Below are positions 41,636 through 49,412 of a DNA stretch of 64,000 nt, one piece after another. Positions within the stretch are counted from its first letter, which is position 1, and each line of letters starts with the position of its first letter. The notes beneath the pieces were generated by a model that worked only from the letters and a program-made list of their open reading frames with translations, was not told the origin of the DNA and made no database searches. Position numbers and translations under genes: made by a program. This stretch comes from an uncultured bacterium (GTDB lineage: Bacteria > Bacillota > Negativicutes > Acidaminococcales > Acidaminococcaceae), in assembly GCA_905215645.1 (NCBI GenBank), contig CAJMQS010000009.1, positions 7,658 through 71,657 on the forward strand, read 5' to 3'.

Positions 41636-42631
41636 TCACTCTTTTTTCAGGAGTTTTTCCAGTTCCGGCATCACATCGAACAGATCTCCTACGATGCCGT
41701 AATGGGCGAACTGGAAGATGGGTGCCTCAGGGCTCTTGTTCACTGCCACGATGAGCCCAGCCTCTTGGATCCCCAGTTTGTGCTGGATGGCGCCGGAAAT
41801 CCCCAGGGCGATGTAGATCTTGGGAGCGATTTTCTTGCCGGTGACGCCCACCTGCCATTCATAGGGGGCCCAGCCTGCATCCACCAACGGTTTGGAGACT
41901 CCGAAGGCTGCCCCGATCCGTTTGGCAAAGGATTGGACTTCCCGCATGCCCTCTTCGTTCTGGACGCCCCGTCCGGCGCCCACCACGATTTCCGCCGTAT
42001 CCAGATCCAGCACCTCTTTGATCTGTTCCAGAGGAGTGAAATCCAGCACCTTCACAGCCGGTTTTGCTTCTGCCGTTTCCAATGGCACCGGGAAGATTTC
42101 CCCTTTTCGGGAAGCATCTTTGGGATTGCCGTGGAAGATCTTGTCGCTGACCGTACCCAGCTGAGGCCGAGTGGTGGTCTGGATCTTTACGAACAGCTTG
42201 CCGGTATAGGCAGGCCGGATCCAGGTGAGGGTATCGTCCTCCCCTTCGTACCGCACGTCGATGCAGTCCGCCACCAGGCCCGCATCCAGACGGGCGGACA
42301 GCCGGCCGCCCAGATCCCGGCCGTTGGGAGAAGCGCCGATGAAGAGGACGCTGGGGGTATACAGGCTCAGGGCTTTGGCCACAGCTTCCGTATAGAGCCC
42401 GGCGTCAAAAGATGCCAAATTGGGTGCCTGGAGCAGGGCCACCCCATCGGCTCCATAAGCAATGGCTTCTTGGGCAGCCCCTTCCAGATTTTCCCCGGCC
42501 AGGATACCCAGCACCTGGTTGGGACGGGCAGCTGCCAGCTGACGGGCCTTGCCCAAAAGTTCCACACTGAGGGAAGTGAGCCTGCCGTCAGAGGTTTCCA
42601 GATAGACTCCGATATTGTTTTTCCATTCCAT
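41636..42631 (-). CDS. etfA: Electron transfer flavoprotein, alpha subunit
   Basis: A 331-residue FAD-binding subunit. The C-terminal FAD domain has IVVGAGRGVQNEEGM, VGVTGKKIAPKIYIALGISGAIQHKLG and IIVAVNKSPEAPIFQFAHYGIVGDLFDVMPEL, all typical. It forms a heterodimer with the preceding etfB product and passes electrons between dehydrogenases and the quinone pool or ferredoxin. No acyl-CoA dehydrogenase gene is adjacent, so the partner is unknown. The start has a TAAGGAGG site, 13 bases after etfB. Confidence 0.95.
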   Translation of the reverse strand: MEWKNNIGVYLETSDGRLTSLSVELLGKARQLAAARPNQVLGILAGENLEGAAQEAIAYGADGVALLQAPNLASFDAGLYTEAVAKALSLYTPSVLFIGASPNGRDLGGRLSARLDAGLVADCIDVRYEGEDDTLTWIRPAYTGKLFVKIQTTTRPQLGTVSDKIFHGNPKDASRKGEIFPVPLETAEAKPAVKVLDFTPLEQIKEVLDLDTAEIVVGAGRGVQNEEGMREVQSFAKRIGAAFGVSKPLVDAGWAPYEWQVGVTGKKIAPKIYIALGISGAIQHKLGIQEAGLIVAVNKSPEAPIFQFAHYGIVGDLFDVMPELEKLLKKE

Positions 42632-42644
42632 GATTGCTTCCTCC

Positions 42645-43427
42645 TTACAGCAGGTTTTTCTTCCGCAGTTCGTCCACCAAGTTGGCGGCAGCTTCCGCCG
42701 GAGTGGCCCCTTGGATCAGGGTGCCCACCGGCTGGGGTTCCGGTGCGAACAGTTCCGTTACCCGAGTGGCAGAACCGGCCTTCCCCGCTTTTTCCGGGGC
42801 CAGATCGATGTCCTCCAGACGCCACACCGGGAATACGGCCTTTTTGGCAGCCATTTTGCCTCGGATCCCGGGCGTCCGAGGATTCCCGCATTTTTCCGTA
42901 ACCGAGATCACCGCTGGGAGGGCAGCCTGGAGGGTCTCTACGCCGCCCCGATTGAGCCGACGGATGGTGGCCTGCCCCTCCTTCACTTCCAGTCCATTTG
43001 CATAAGAAAGCAGGGTCATGCCCAGCCGCTGGGCCAGGGCCGGAGGGATCTGACCGGTGTCCCCATCGGTAGACCGTTTGCCCGCCAGCACCAGATCCAG
43101 AGGCCCCAGTTTGGCCAGGGCCGCCGCCAGGATCTGTCCCGTGGCTAATGTATCGGAGCCAGCCATCCGTTCATCGGAGAGCAAGATGCCCTTGTCCGCT
43201 CCCAGGGCGATCCCTTCCCGGAGGATATCGCTGGCCAAGGCAGTGCCCATGGTCAGGAGGGTCACCGTGCCCCCTTCCTGGTCTTTCAGGGCCAGGGCTG
43301 CCTCCACAGCATGGAGATCCACTGGGTTCAGCATGGAGGGAGCCCCCACCCGGACCAAGTTGTTGTCCCCGGACAATTGGATATCGGAAACAGCCGGTAC
43401 CTGTTTGATCAACACAGCAATGTTCAT
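42645..43427 (-). CDS. etfB: Electron transfer flavoprotein, beta subunit
   Basis: A 260-residue subunit that binds AMP or a second FAD. Signatures: MNIAVLIKQVP at the start, NPVDLHAVEAALALKD, GADKGILLSDERMAGSDTLATGQILAAAL and DLVLAGKRSTDGDTGQIPPALAQRLG (nucleotide site). From memory, the bifurcating EtfB of A. fermentans reads GRQAIDGDTAQVGPEIAEHLG at this site, so this pair is probably a second, different Etf of the genome. The start follows AAAGGAGG. It is the first gene of etfBA. Confidence 0.95.
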   Translation of the reverse strand: MNIAVLIKQVPAVSDIQLSGDNNLVRVGAPSMLNPVDLHAVEAALALKDQEGGTVTLLTMGTALASDILREGIALGADKGILLSDERMAGSDTLATGQILAAALAKLGPLDLVLAGKRSTDGDTGQIPPALAQRLGMTLLSYANGLEVKEGQATIRRLNRGGVETLQAALPAVISVTEKCGNPRTPGIRGKMAAKKAVFPVWRLEDIDLAPEKAGKAGSATRVTELFAPEPQPVGTLIQGATPAEAAANLVDELRKKNLL

Positions 43428-43598
43428 GATGCAGCCTCCTTTATGAGAAAATACTGTTTTATCTGTCTATAAAGATTATACTATGGATTCAAAGTTATCG
43501 CAACTGATAATTATTATTAATATATTGGAATGGGTGGAAAGCAAGGAGCGGACCGCCCCATAGACGGTCCGCCGGAACATGCAACGAGAGAGGAGTTT

Positions 43599-44774
43599 TC
43601 AATACCACCGAGTCATGGGCAGGCTGTTGTTGTTTCCTTTGGTCATGAGCACTTGATGGATATCGATGTAACCGATGTGGAAAGCTGCTGCACAGCCGCA
43701 CAGGTACAAGTCCCACATGCGCACGAAAGAAGGATCCTTCCACCGAGCCACCTGTTCGTGGACCTTGCAGAAGTTCTTATACCAGCACAGCAGGGTTTTG
43801 CAGTAATGCCGGCGGAGGCTTTCCACATCCAGCACCCGGAAATCCGCATCATAGGCATGGTGGATCAGTTCCCGGAGAGAAGGCAGTGTTCCGCCGGGGA
43901 AGATGTATTTCCGGATCCAGGGATCGGACACCACTTCGTCGTGGCCGGTAATGGAATGGAGCAGGAAGATACCGCCCTGTTTCAGCAGGTGGTTCACCGT
44001 TTCCATATAGACAGAATAGTTGGACCGTCCCACATGTTCCATCATCCCCACGCTGACCACCCGGTCGAACTGGAGATTCTTGGCTTCCAGATCCCGGTAG
44101 TCCGTCAGGTCGATGGTCACCTGGTCCTCCAGTCCCAGGGCCTGGATCCGTTCCTGGCTCTTTTTCCACTGTTCCTTGCTGAGGGTACAGCCATATCCCT
44201 TCACTCCATACTTCTTGGCCGCTTCCAGCAGCAGAAAGCCCCAGCCGCAGCCGATATCCAGCAATGTCATGCCCGGCTTCAGGTACAATTTCTGGAGGAT
44301 GTAATCCACTTTGTTCCGCTGGGCCTGTTCCAAGGTATCCGTATCGGACTTGAAATAGGCACAGGAATAGCTCATAGTAGGATCCAGCCACAGTTTGTAG
44401 AAATCGTTTCCCAGGTCATAGTGGGAAGAGACTTCTTTGGCTTGATCCTGTTTCTTTTCCGACATATACAGGATATTCCGGAGCCCGTTCCGGTCCAGGG
44501 AAAACCGGTCCGCCTGTTCCAGCAGGGTACAGAGCATATGGAACAAGTCCCCTTTGATTTCAATGTCTCCCCGCATATAGGCCTCGCCCAAAGCCAGTTC
44601 CGTAGATTCCAGCAGGGCCTTTTGGGGGATATCTTTGTGGATAATCAGGGTGAATTCTGGTTTCCCCTGACCAATGGTATATTCCTCCCCATGAATCTGG
44701 ACATTGAAACAATGTTTGTCAAAATGCCCCAGATAATAGAGAAGGAATTGATCCATCATTTTATGAAGCAGCAT
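43599..44774 (-). CDS. cfa: Cyclopropane-fatty-acyl-phospholipid synthase
   Basis: A 391-residue SAM-dependent enzyme that adds a methylene group across double bonds of phospholipid acyl chains, protecting the membrane from acid and other stress. It has the N-terminal lipid-binding region (LGEAYMRGDIEIKGDLFHML) and the methyltransferase domain: SHYDLGNDFYKLWLDPTMSYSCAYF, LLDIGCGWGFLLLEAAKKYGVKGYGCTLS, and VSVGMMEHVGRSNY. The length matches the family. It is flanked by gaps and probably monocistronic. Confidence 0.95.
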   Translation of the reverse strand: MLLHKMMDQFLLYYLGHFDKHCFNVQIHGEEYTIGQGKPEFTLIIHKDIPQKALLESTELALGEAYMRGDIEIKGDLFHMLCTLLEQADRFSLDRNGLRNILYMSEKKQDQAKEVSSHYDLGNDFYKLWLDPTMSYSCAYFKSDTDTLEQAQRNKVDYILQKLYLKPGMTLLDIGCGWGFLLLEAAKKYGVKGYGCTLSKEQWKKSQERIQALGLEDQVTIDLTDYRDLEAKNLQFDRVVSVGMMEHVGRSNYSVYMETVNHLLKQGGIFLLHSITGHDEVVSDPWIRKYIFPGGTLPSLRELIHHAYDADFRVLDVESLRRHYCKTLLCWYKNFCKVHEQVARWKDPSFVRMWDLYLCGCAAAFHIGYIDIHQVLMTKGNNNSLPMTRWY

Positions 44775-44865
44775 GACAACAGGACTCCTTTCTGCAATGT
44801 GGAAATATTCATTGTTTACCTTATATTATAACACATATTATAACACGGCTGGAAAGGAAAAGGAG

Positions 44866-44896
44866 GTGCCGCCCGTTCTGTGCAGCACCCCCTGTA
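44866..44896 (-). terminator. Terminator hairpin after histidine-phosphatase gene
   Basis: GGAGGTGCCGC pairs imperfectly with TGCAGCACCCCC around GTTCTG; on the minus strand it runs into CTTTTCCTTTCC. It is a member of the recurring GGTGYTGC hairpin family. Confidence 0.55.
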
Positions 44897-44897
44897 T

Positions 44898-45557
44898 TCA
44901 CTCTCCAAAAGGATATTTGAAGATCCCGATGGGTCCTTTTTTCCATTGATACGATGTGTCATTGAGGGCAAAAATAGCTCTCTCGCCCCATTTGTTGATT
45001 CCTAGGACGGTCACGGACGCCGGACGGATATCGAAGGAAATCTTCTTTTCCGCCACTTCCTCGATGGAAAGGCCCAGCCAGGCAAACAGGATGTTCTGGA
45101 TAGTCCCCTTGTGGGAGACGATGATCAGATCCCGGTCTTGTTTTTCCAGTTCCCGGAAGCCCTGGATGGTCCGTTCATAGAAGGTACGCCGGGTCTCGCC
45201 ACCATCGTAGTTCACATGGTCCAGTTCCCGGCCGGTCACCGGCGGGTGGTAGAAGGCCAGGGCCTCTTTTTTGTTCAGCCCCGCTGCCTTCCCGTTGTTC
45301 TTTTCCCGAAGGAAAGGAAAACATTCCACTGGCTCCGCCCCCAGGGTCTGGGCGATGATCTCCGCTCCCGTCCGGGCCCGCTGGAGGTCGCTGGAAACGA
45401 TCCGGGGCAAATTCCGGCCGGAAAAATCCCAGGCCAGGCAGTCCGCCAGCTGCTGGAACTGCCGTTTTCCCCGTACCGTCAGGGCCGAATCCGTCCAGCC
45501 ACCCGTCAGTTCTTTTACATGATGATCGGCTTCCCCATGTCGAATCAGCAAAATCAT
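44898..45557 (-). CDS. Histidine phosphatase (phosphoglycerate mutase-like) family protein
   Basis: A 219-residue protein with the RHG motif in MILLIRHGEADHH, the phosphate-pocket arginine in RIVSSDLQRARTGAEII, and the second catalytic His in LIIVSHKGTIQNILFAWLG. The family includes cofactor-dependent phosphoglycerate mutase, cobalamin-pathway phosphatase CobC and broad phosphatases; nothing here decides between them. It lies 15 bases after ylmH at the end of the division cluster and is followed by a terminator, so it is likely the last gene of that unit. Confidence 0.88.
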   Translation of the reverse strand: MILLIRHGEADHHVKELTGGWTDSALTVRGKRQFQQLADCLAWDFSGRNLPRIVSSDLQRARTGAEIIAQTLGAEPVECFPFLREKNNGKAAGLNKKEALAFYHPPVTGRELDHVNYDGGETRRTFYERTIQGFRELEKQDRDLIIVSHKGTIQNILFAWLGLSIEEVAEKKISFDIRPASVTVLGINKWGERAIFALNDTSYQWKKGPIGIFKYPFGE

Positions 45558-45572
45558 GATGCCGTTCCTTCC

Positions 45573-46370
45573 TTATATATACCGTTTCAGGGTAATGGCA
45601 TACCGTCCCTTTTTGGTGGTCCCCCGGACTTCCGCCAGTTCCACTCTCCCCCGGGAACGGAAAGAGATCACATCCCCTTCCTTCACCGTCTGAGAAGGGC
45701 TCTTGGCATCCTGCCAGTTCAGCTTCACATTCTGTCCCTTGATTTCATCCGCCATCCGGCTCCGGGACACCCCATAGCCGCTGGCCGCCACCGCATCCAG
45801 CCGCAGGGCCGCTACCGTCGCGGAAATCAGCTTGATCTTCTGTTCCTTTTCCTTCAGGTCTGTCAGAGGGATTTCCTTCACTTCCACCGTGGCCGCCCCG
45901 ATCTTGGTCAGGTTGCTCAGGACGAAATCCACCATGGGGGTATCCACCACCAGCTGGGCTCCCTCGTCGATGAACACGATATCCCCCAGGATCTCCCGTT
46001 TGCAGCCCAGGCCCATAAAGGCCCCCAGCACATCCCGATGGCCGATATCATAATACCGCTTGTCCCAGAGCACTTCCAGGGCAGTGATGGCAAAATCCGG
46101 CTGGCCATAGAAATCTTCTGCGATGAAGGCTGCCTTCTGCCGTTCCGCGTTCTGGAAGCCGCCCCCCATTTCGATCCGTACCTGGGGGAAGTTGGCTGCC
46201 ACGATTTCCGCTACATTCTGGCCATGAGGGTCCAGGAAGCCGGACACCTTGAACCGCCGGCTCTTCCGGGCTCCTTCCGCCAGATCCAGCAGCTGGGCCG
46301 CCAGTTCCGCATCTCCACTGGCCTTGAAATACCGTAATACCGTTTCCCGTTGTTGCGTGGTGTTTGCCAT
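45573..46370 (-). CDS. S4-domain RNA-binding protein YlmH
   Basis: A 265-residue protein of the YlmH family encoded in the division cluster of Firmicutes. The N-terminal two-thirds match the YlmH-type domain (GFLDPHGQNVAEIVAANFPQVRIEMGGGFQNAERQKAAFI, DVLGAFMGLGCKREILGDI). The C-terminal S4 domain begins at RLDAVAASGYGVSRSRMADEIKGQNVKLN and continues KEGDVISFRSRGRVEL. Family members are reported to act on stalled large ribosomal subunits. It ends the pgeF-yggS-sepF-proC-ylmH run; its start lies against the proC stop. Confidence 0.9.
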   Translation of the reverse strand: MANTTQQRETVLRYFKASGDAELAAQLLDLAEGARKSRRFKVSGFLDPHGQNVAEIVAANFPQVRIEMGGGFQNAERQKAAFIAEDFYGQPDFAITALEVLWDKRYYDIGHRDVLGAFMGLGCKREILGDIVFIDEGAQLVVDTPMVDFVLSNLTKIGAATVEVKEIPLTDLKEKEQKIKLISATVAALRLDAVAASGYGVSRSRMADEIKGQNVKLNWQDAKSPSQTVKEGDVISFRSRGRVELAEVRGTTKKGRYAITLKRYI

Positions 46371-46371
46371 A

Positions 46372-47193
46372 TTATTTCTTCAATGCAGCGCTCCGGTCCA
46401 AGACCGCCTGTACTGCATCGTAAAACGCTCCTCTCACTCCATGATTTTCCAGGGCTTTGATCCCCGCGATGGTGGTGCCGCCGGGGCTGGTCACCTGGTC
46501 CCGCAATTGGGCCGGATGGAGCCCGGTCTTCAGCCCCATGACGCCGCTGCCGGCCATGGTCTGGGCCGCCAGTTTGATGGCCAAGGCACGGGGCAAGCCC
46601 GCCATGACCCCTGCATCCGCCAGGGCATCCATCACCACGAAGAAATAACCAGGGCCGCAGCCGCTGATGGCCGTAATGGCTTCCATGGCCTTTTCATCCA
46701 CCCGTACCGTTTCCCCGCAGGATTGAAAGATGGCCTCGGCCAGTTCCAGGGTCTCTTCGCTGACCTGGCTGTCCGCCGTCAGCGCCGTCATCCCCATCCC
46801 CACAGCCAGAGGAGTATTGGGCATGGAACGGATCACCGGATGGCCGGGCACCAAAGCATGGAGCATGGCCAGATCATAGCTGCCCATGATGGAAAGGATG
46901 TTGGCCTTTTCCGGCAGGGCGTCCACCAGGGCCTGGTCCACGGCGGTTTTTGCCATCTGGGGCTTTACTGCCAGGATCACCAGATCCGCCTCTTTCACCG
47001 CCGCGCTGTTGTCGCCGGTCACAGCGATTCCATAAGTTTCCTGCAGGTAGGCCTGCCGTTTGGCCGTAGGCACCGCAGCCGTCACTTGTTCCTTTTTCAC
47101 CAGGCCGCCTCCCAGCATGCCTTTCAGGATGGCTTCGCCCATCGCCCCGCAGCCAATGAAAACGATCTTATACCCTTCGTTTATCTTTGCCAT
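46372..47193 (-). CDS. proC: Pyrroline-5-carboxylate reductase
   Basis: A 273-residue NAD(P)H-dependent enzyme, last step of proline synthesis. Nucleotide site KIVFIGCGAMGEAILKGML, VILAVKPQMAKTAVDQ, the conserved PVIRSMPNTPLAVGMGMTAL, and the C-terminal signature AITAISGCGPGYFFVVMDALADAGV with MAGSGVMGLKTGLHPAQLRDQVTSPGGTTIAGIKALENHGVRGAF. It overlaps the end of sepF by 13 bases. In many Firmicutes this place in the cluster holds ylmG; a metabolic gene here is a local variation. Confidence 0.96.
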   Translation of the reverse strand: MAKINEGYKIVFIGCGAMGEAILKGMLGGGLVKKEQVTAAVPTAKRQAYLQETYGIAVTGDNSAAVKEADLVILAVKPQMAKTAVDQALVDALPEKANILSIMGSYDLAMLHALVPGHPVIRSMPNTPLAVGMGMTALTADSQVSEETLELAEAIFQSCGETVRVDEKAMEAITAISGCGPGYFFVVMDALADAGVMAGLPRALAIKLAAQTMAGSGVMGLKTGLHPAQLRDQVTSPGGTTIAGIKALENHGVRGAFYDAVQAVLDRSAALKK

Positions 47194-47768
47194 GGATCAT
47201 TGCTCCCTTCTGACCCGAAATTGGTGTTTTCCGTATCGATATCCACATTGGGCGGAGCGCACACCAGCAAATTCCGGCCGATTTTCCGCAAGGTCCCATC
47301 CAGGGCATAGATGGTCCCGCTGATGAAATCGATGATCCGCTTCCGTACGTCCGCATCCGTATCTTCGAAATTGATTACCACCGGCTGGTTCTTGCACAGG
47401 TAGTCCGCCATCTTCTGGGAATCATTGAAGTCGATGGGTTCGATGACCACCACGCTCACCGGGCTCCGGTTCACCGGCATGGAAAGGACCTTGTCCCCGG
47501 TCCGGGTGGAAGTCGGTTCCTCCCGCTTTTCCTCGGTAGAACTGGTATAATCCTTATCAAACACCTTATCATAAGGTTTTTCGTAGTTTTTTTCGTAAGG
47601 TTTGTCATACTGGTCGTAGCTCTTTTCCCGCCAGGTTCCGGAACCGCTGCCGAACATAGGGACCACTTTCCCTTCTTCCTGGTTCGCCGTGGTCTCTTCT
47701 TCTTCCTGTTTGCCGGGATCCCCGTCGTACACCCCGATGTATTCCAAGATTTTTTTGAGTTTTTTCAT
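47181..47768 (-). CDS. sepF: Cell division protein SepF
   Basis: A 195-residue membrane-associated FtsZ anchor. The N-terminal amphipathic helix is MKKLKKILEYIGVYD, then a long charged and Tyr-rich linker with repeated YDKPYEKNYEKPYDK-type units, then the conserved core SVVVIEPIDFNDSQKMADYLCKNQPVVINFEDTDADVRKRIIDFISGTIYALDGTLRKIG. The ATG at 47768 is favoured by a GGTGG site; an ATG four codons earlier (47780) is possible. Neighbouring yggS and ylmH are the usual partners. Confidence 0.95.
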   Translation of the reverse strand: MKKLKKILEYIGVYDGDPGKQEEEETTANQEEGKVVPMFGSGSGTWREKSYDQYDKPYEKNYEKPYDKVFDKDYTSSTEEKREEPTSTRTGDKVLSMPVNRSPVSVVVIEPIDFNDSQKMADYLCKNQPVVINFEDTDADVRKRIIDFISGTIYALDGTLRKIGRNLLVCAPPNVDIDTENTNFGSEGSNDPWQR

Positions 47769-47786
47769 ACAATCCACCATTTCTCT

Positions 47787-48491
47787 TTAAAATTTGAGGG
47801 AGTAGTCCCGGGCCCCGAAGAGAGCAGAACCCACCCGGACTTCATTGGCCCCTTCTTCCACAGCGATCCAATAATCGTGGGTCATGCCCATGGAAAGGAT
47901 ATCCACTGCATCGCTGTGGAGAGCTTCCCGGAGGAACAGGAAATCCCGATACCCGGCAGCGAATACCGGCCGGGTCTCTTCTACATTGTCCGTCGCCTGG
48001 GCGATCACCATCACGCCCCGGACCCGGATATGGGGATACTGGGACAGTTCCGGCACCGCCGCCCGGAAATCTGCCGGTGCAAAGCCGCTTTTCTGCACTT
48101 CGCCCGCTTCATTGATCTGCAGCAGCACATCCTGGACCTTATCCAGTTCCGCTGCCGCTTTTTCCAGGTGCCCCAACAGCTTCAGGCTGTCCACACTTTC
48201 GATCAAGTCGAAATGTTCCACCGCATGTTTGGCCTTATTGGTCTGCAGATGGCCGATGAGATGCCAATGCCCACCCTTGGGCAGCACCGCCTGCTTATGC
48301 ATGGCCTCTTGGACCCTGTTTTCCCCGATCTCCGTGAGCCCGGCCGCCAGGGTTTCCGTGACGATTTCCGCCGGATGGTTCTTGGTCACCGCCAGGATGG
48401 TCACCTGGTCCCCCGTTACTTTCGGTTCTGTCCGTTTGCTCAGTGCTTCCTTGATCTTGGCTTCGACTTCTGCGATTTTATCCTGTAACAT
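47787..48491 (-). CDS. YggS/PLPBP family pyridoxal-phosphate-binding protein
   Basis: A 234-residue alanine-racemase-fold protein without an established reaction; the family keeps vitamin B6 and amino-acid pools balanced. The PLP lysine is in VTILAVTKNHPAE; IGENRVQEAMHK, HWHLIGHLQTNKAKHAVEHFDLIESVDSLKL and SMGMTHDYWIAVEEGANEVRVGSALFG are the family blocks. The ATG at 48491 is chosen by ribosome-site spacing; one at 48503 is possible. It lies between pgeF and sepF as in other Firmicutes. Confidence 0.93.
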   Translation of the reverse strand: MLQDKIAEVEAKIKEALSKRTEPKVTGDQVTILAVTKNHPAEIVTETLAAGLTEIGENRVQEAMHKQAVLPKGGHWHLIGHLQTNKAKHAVEHFDLIESVDSLKLLGHLEKAAAELDKVQDVLLQINEAGEVQKSGFAPADFRAAVPELSQYPHIRVRGVMVIAQATDNVEETRPVFAAGYRDFLFLREALHSDAVDILSMGMTHDYWIAVEEGANEVRVGSALFGARDYSLKF

Positions 48492-48509
48492 GGGAATTCC
48501 CATCTCCTT

Positions 48510-49313
48510 TTATTTTTTGTAAATGACTCCATAGAGCCGTCCTGTCTTCCCCTTTTCTGCCCGGTAGGAGAAGAACCGGTCCCGATGGCAGCTGGTGCAG
48601 CAGTCTGCCCGGAAGATCTGCTCCCGGGGGACTCCCGCTTCCTGGAGCTCCAAGGTATTCAGTTCCCACAGATCCAACAGGTAATGGCCGGGTCCATGAG
48701 GTTTCAGGCAGGAAGGATAAGCTGCTGCCCGGTCCGCCACATCCTGGCTCACTTCATAGCAGCAGGGCCCGATGGAAGGGCCGATTCCTGCCATTACATC
48801 CTGGGGCACCGTCCCGAAGGCTTCCTCCATGACTTTCAGGGCCTGGGGGAGGATCTTCCCCACACTGCCCCGCCAGCCTGCATGGACCGCCCCGATGGCA
48901 CCCCTCTTAGGATCCACCAGAAGGATGGGGACACAGTCTGCGAAAGAAATCAACAGGGGCAGACGGGGACAGTCGGTCACCATCCCATCGGTTTCCGGGA
49001 GGGCATCTTCCAGAGAAAAGATCCCTTTCCCAGCATCTTTTTCCGTCACCACCGCCACATGGGTCCCGTGGACCTGCTGGCAGGCCACCGCCCGTTCCAG
49101 AGGGAACCCCAGGGCTTCCGCTATTTTCTGCCGGTTGGCTAGCACATGCTCCCGGTCATCCCCCACGTTATAGCTCAGGTTGAGGCCCCCTGGGAACAGA
49201 GTGCTGCAGCCGCCGGTCCGGCAGAGGAATCCATGGACCACATCCCACTGGTCCCAGGCAGGGAAACAGCCCCATTCCACGCCTTTCGCTCCTGCAAAAG
49301 TAAAATCAGCCAC
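48510..49313 (-). CDS. pgeF: Peptidoglycan editing factor PgeF (laccase-domain, DUF152)
   Basis: A 267-residue enzyme of the YfiH family, which in E. coli removes misincorporated residues from peptidoglycan precursors and has multicopper-like or adenosine deaminase activity in some members. Metal-site motifs: ACQQVHGTHVAVVTEKD, SFADCVPILLVDPKRGAIGAVHAGWRGSVGKI and GPSIGPCCYEV. The GTG at 49313 is preferred because GAGG lies about 8 bases upstream; a GTG at 49322 overlaps that site. It begins the pgeF-yggS-sepF-proC-ylmH run. Confidence 0.93.
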   Translation of the reverse strand: MADFTFAGAKGVEWGCFPAWDQWDVVHGFLCRTGGCSTLFPGGLNLSYNVGDDREHVLANRQKIAEALGFPLERAVACQQVHGTHVAVVTEKDAGKGIFSLEDALPETDGMVTDCPRLPLLISFADCVPILLVDPKRGAIGAVHAGWRGSVGKILPQALKVMEEAFGTVPQDVMAGIGPSIGPCCYEVSQDVADRAAAYPSCLKPHGPGHYLLDLWELNTLELQEAGVPREQIFRADCCTSCHRDRFFSYRAEKGKTGRLYGVIYKK

Positions 49314-49412
49314 GCTCCCCACCTCATTTCATCTCATTTTCTGCTGGTCAGGCCTTGCCTGCAAACATTCCAGCAACCTTCATTGTACTGTTTTTTTCCT
49401 GTTTTGTAAACG

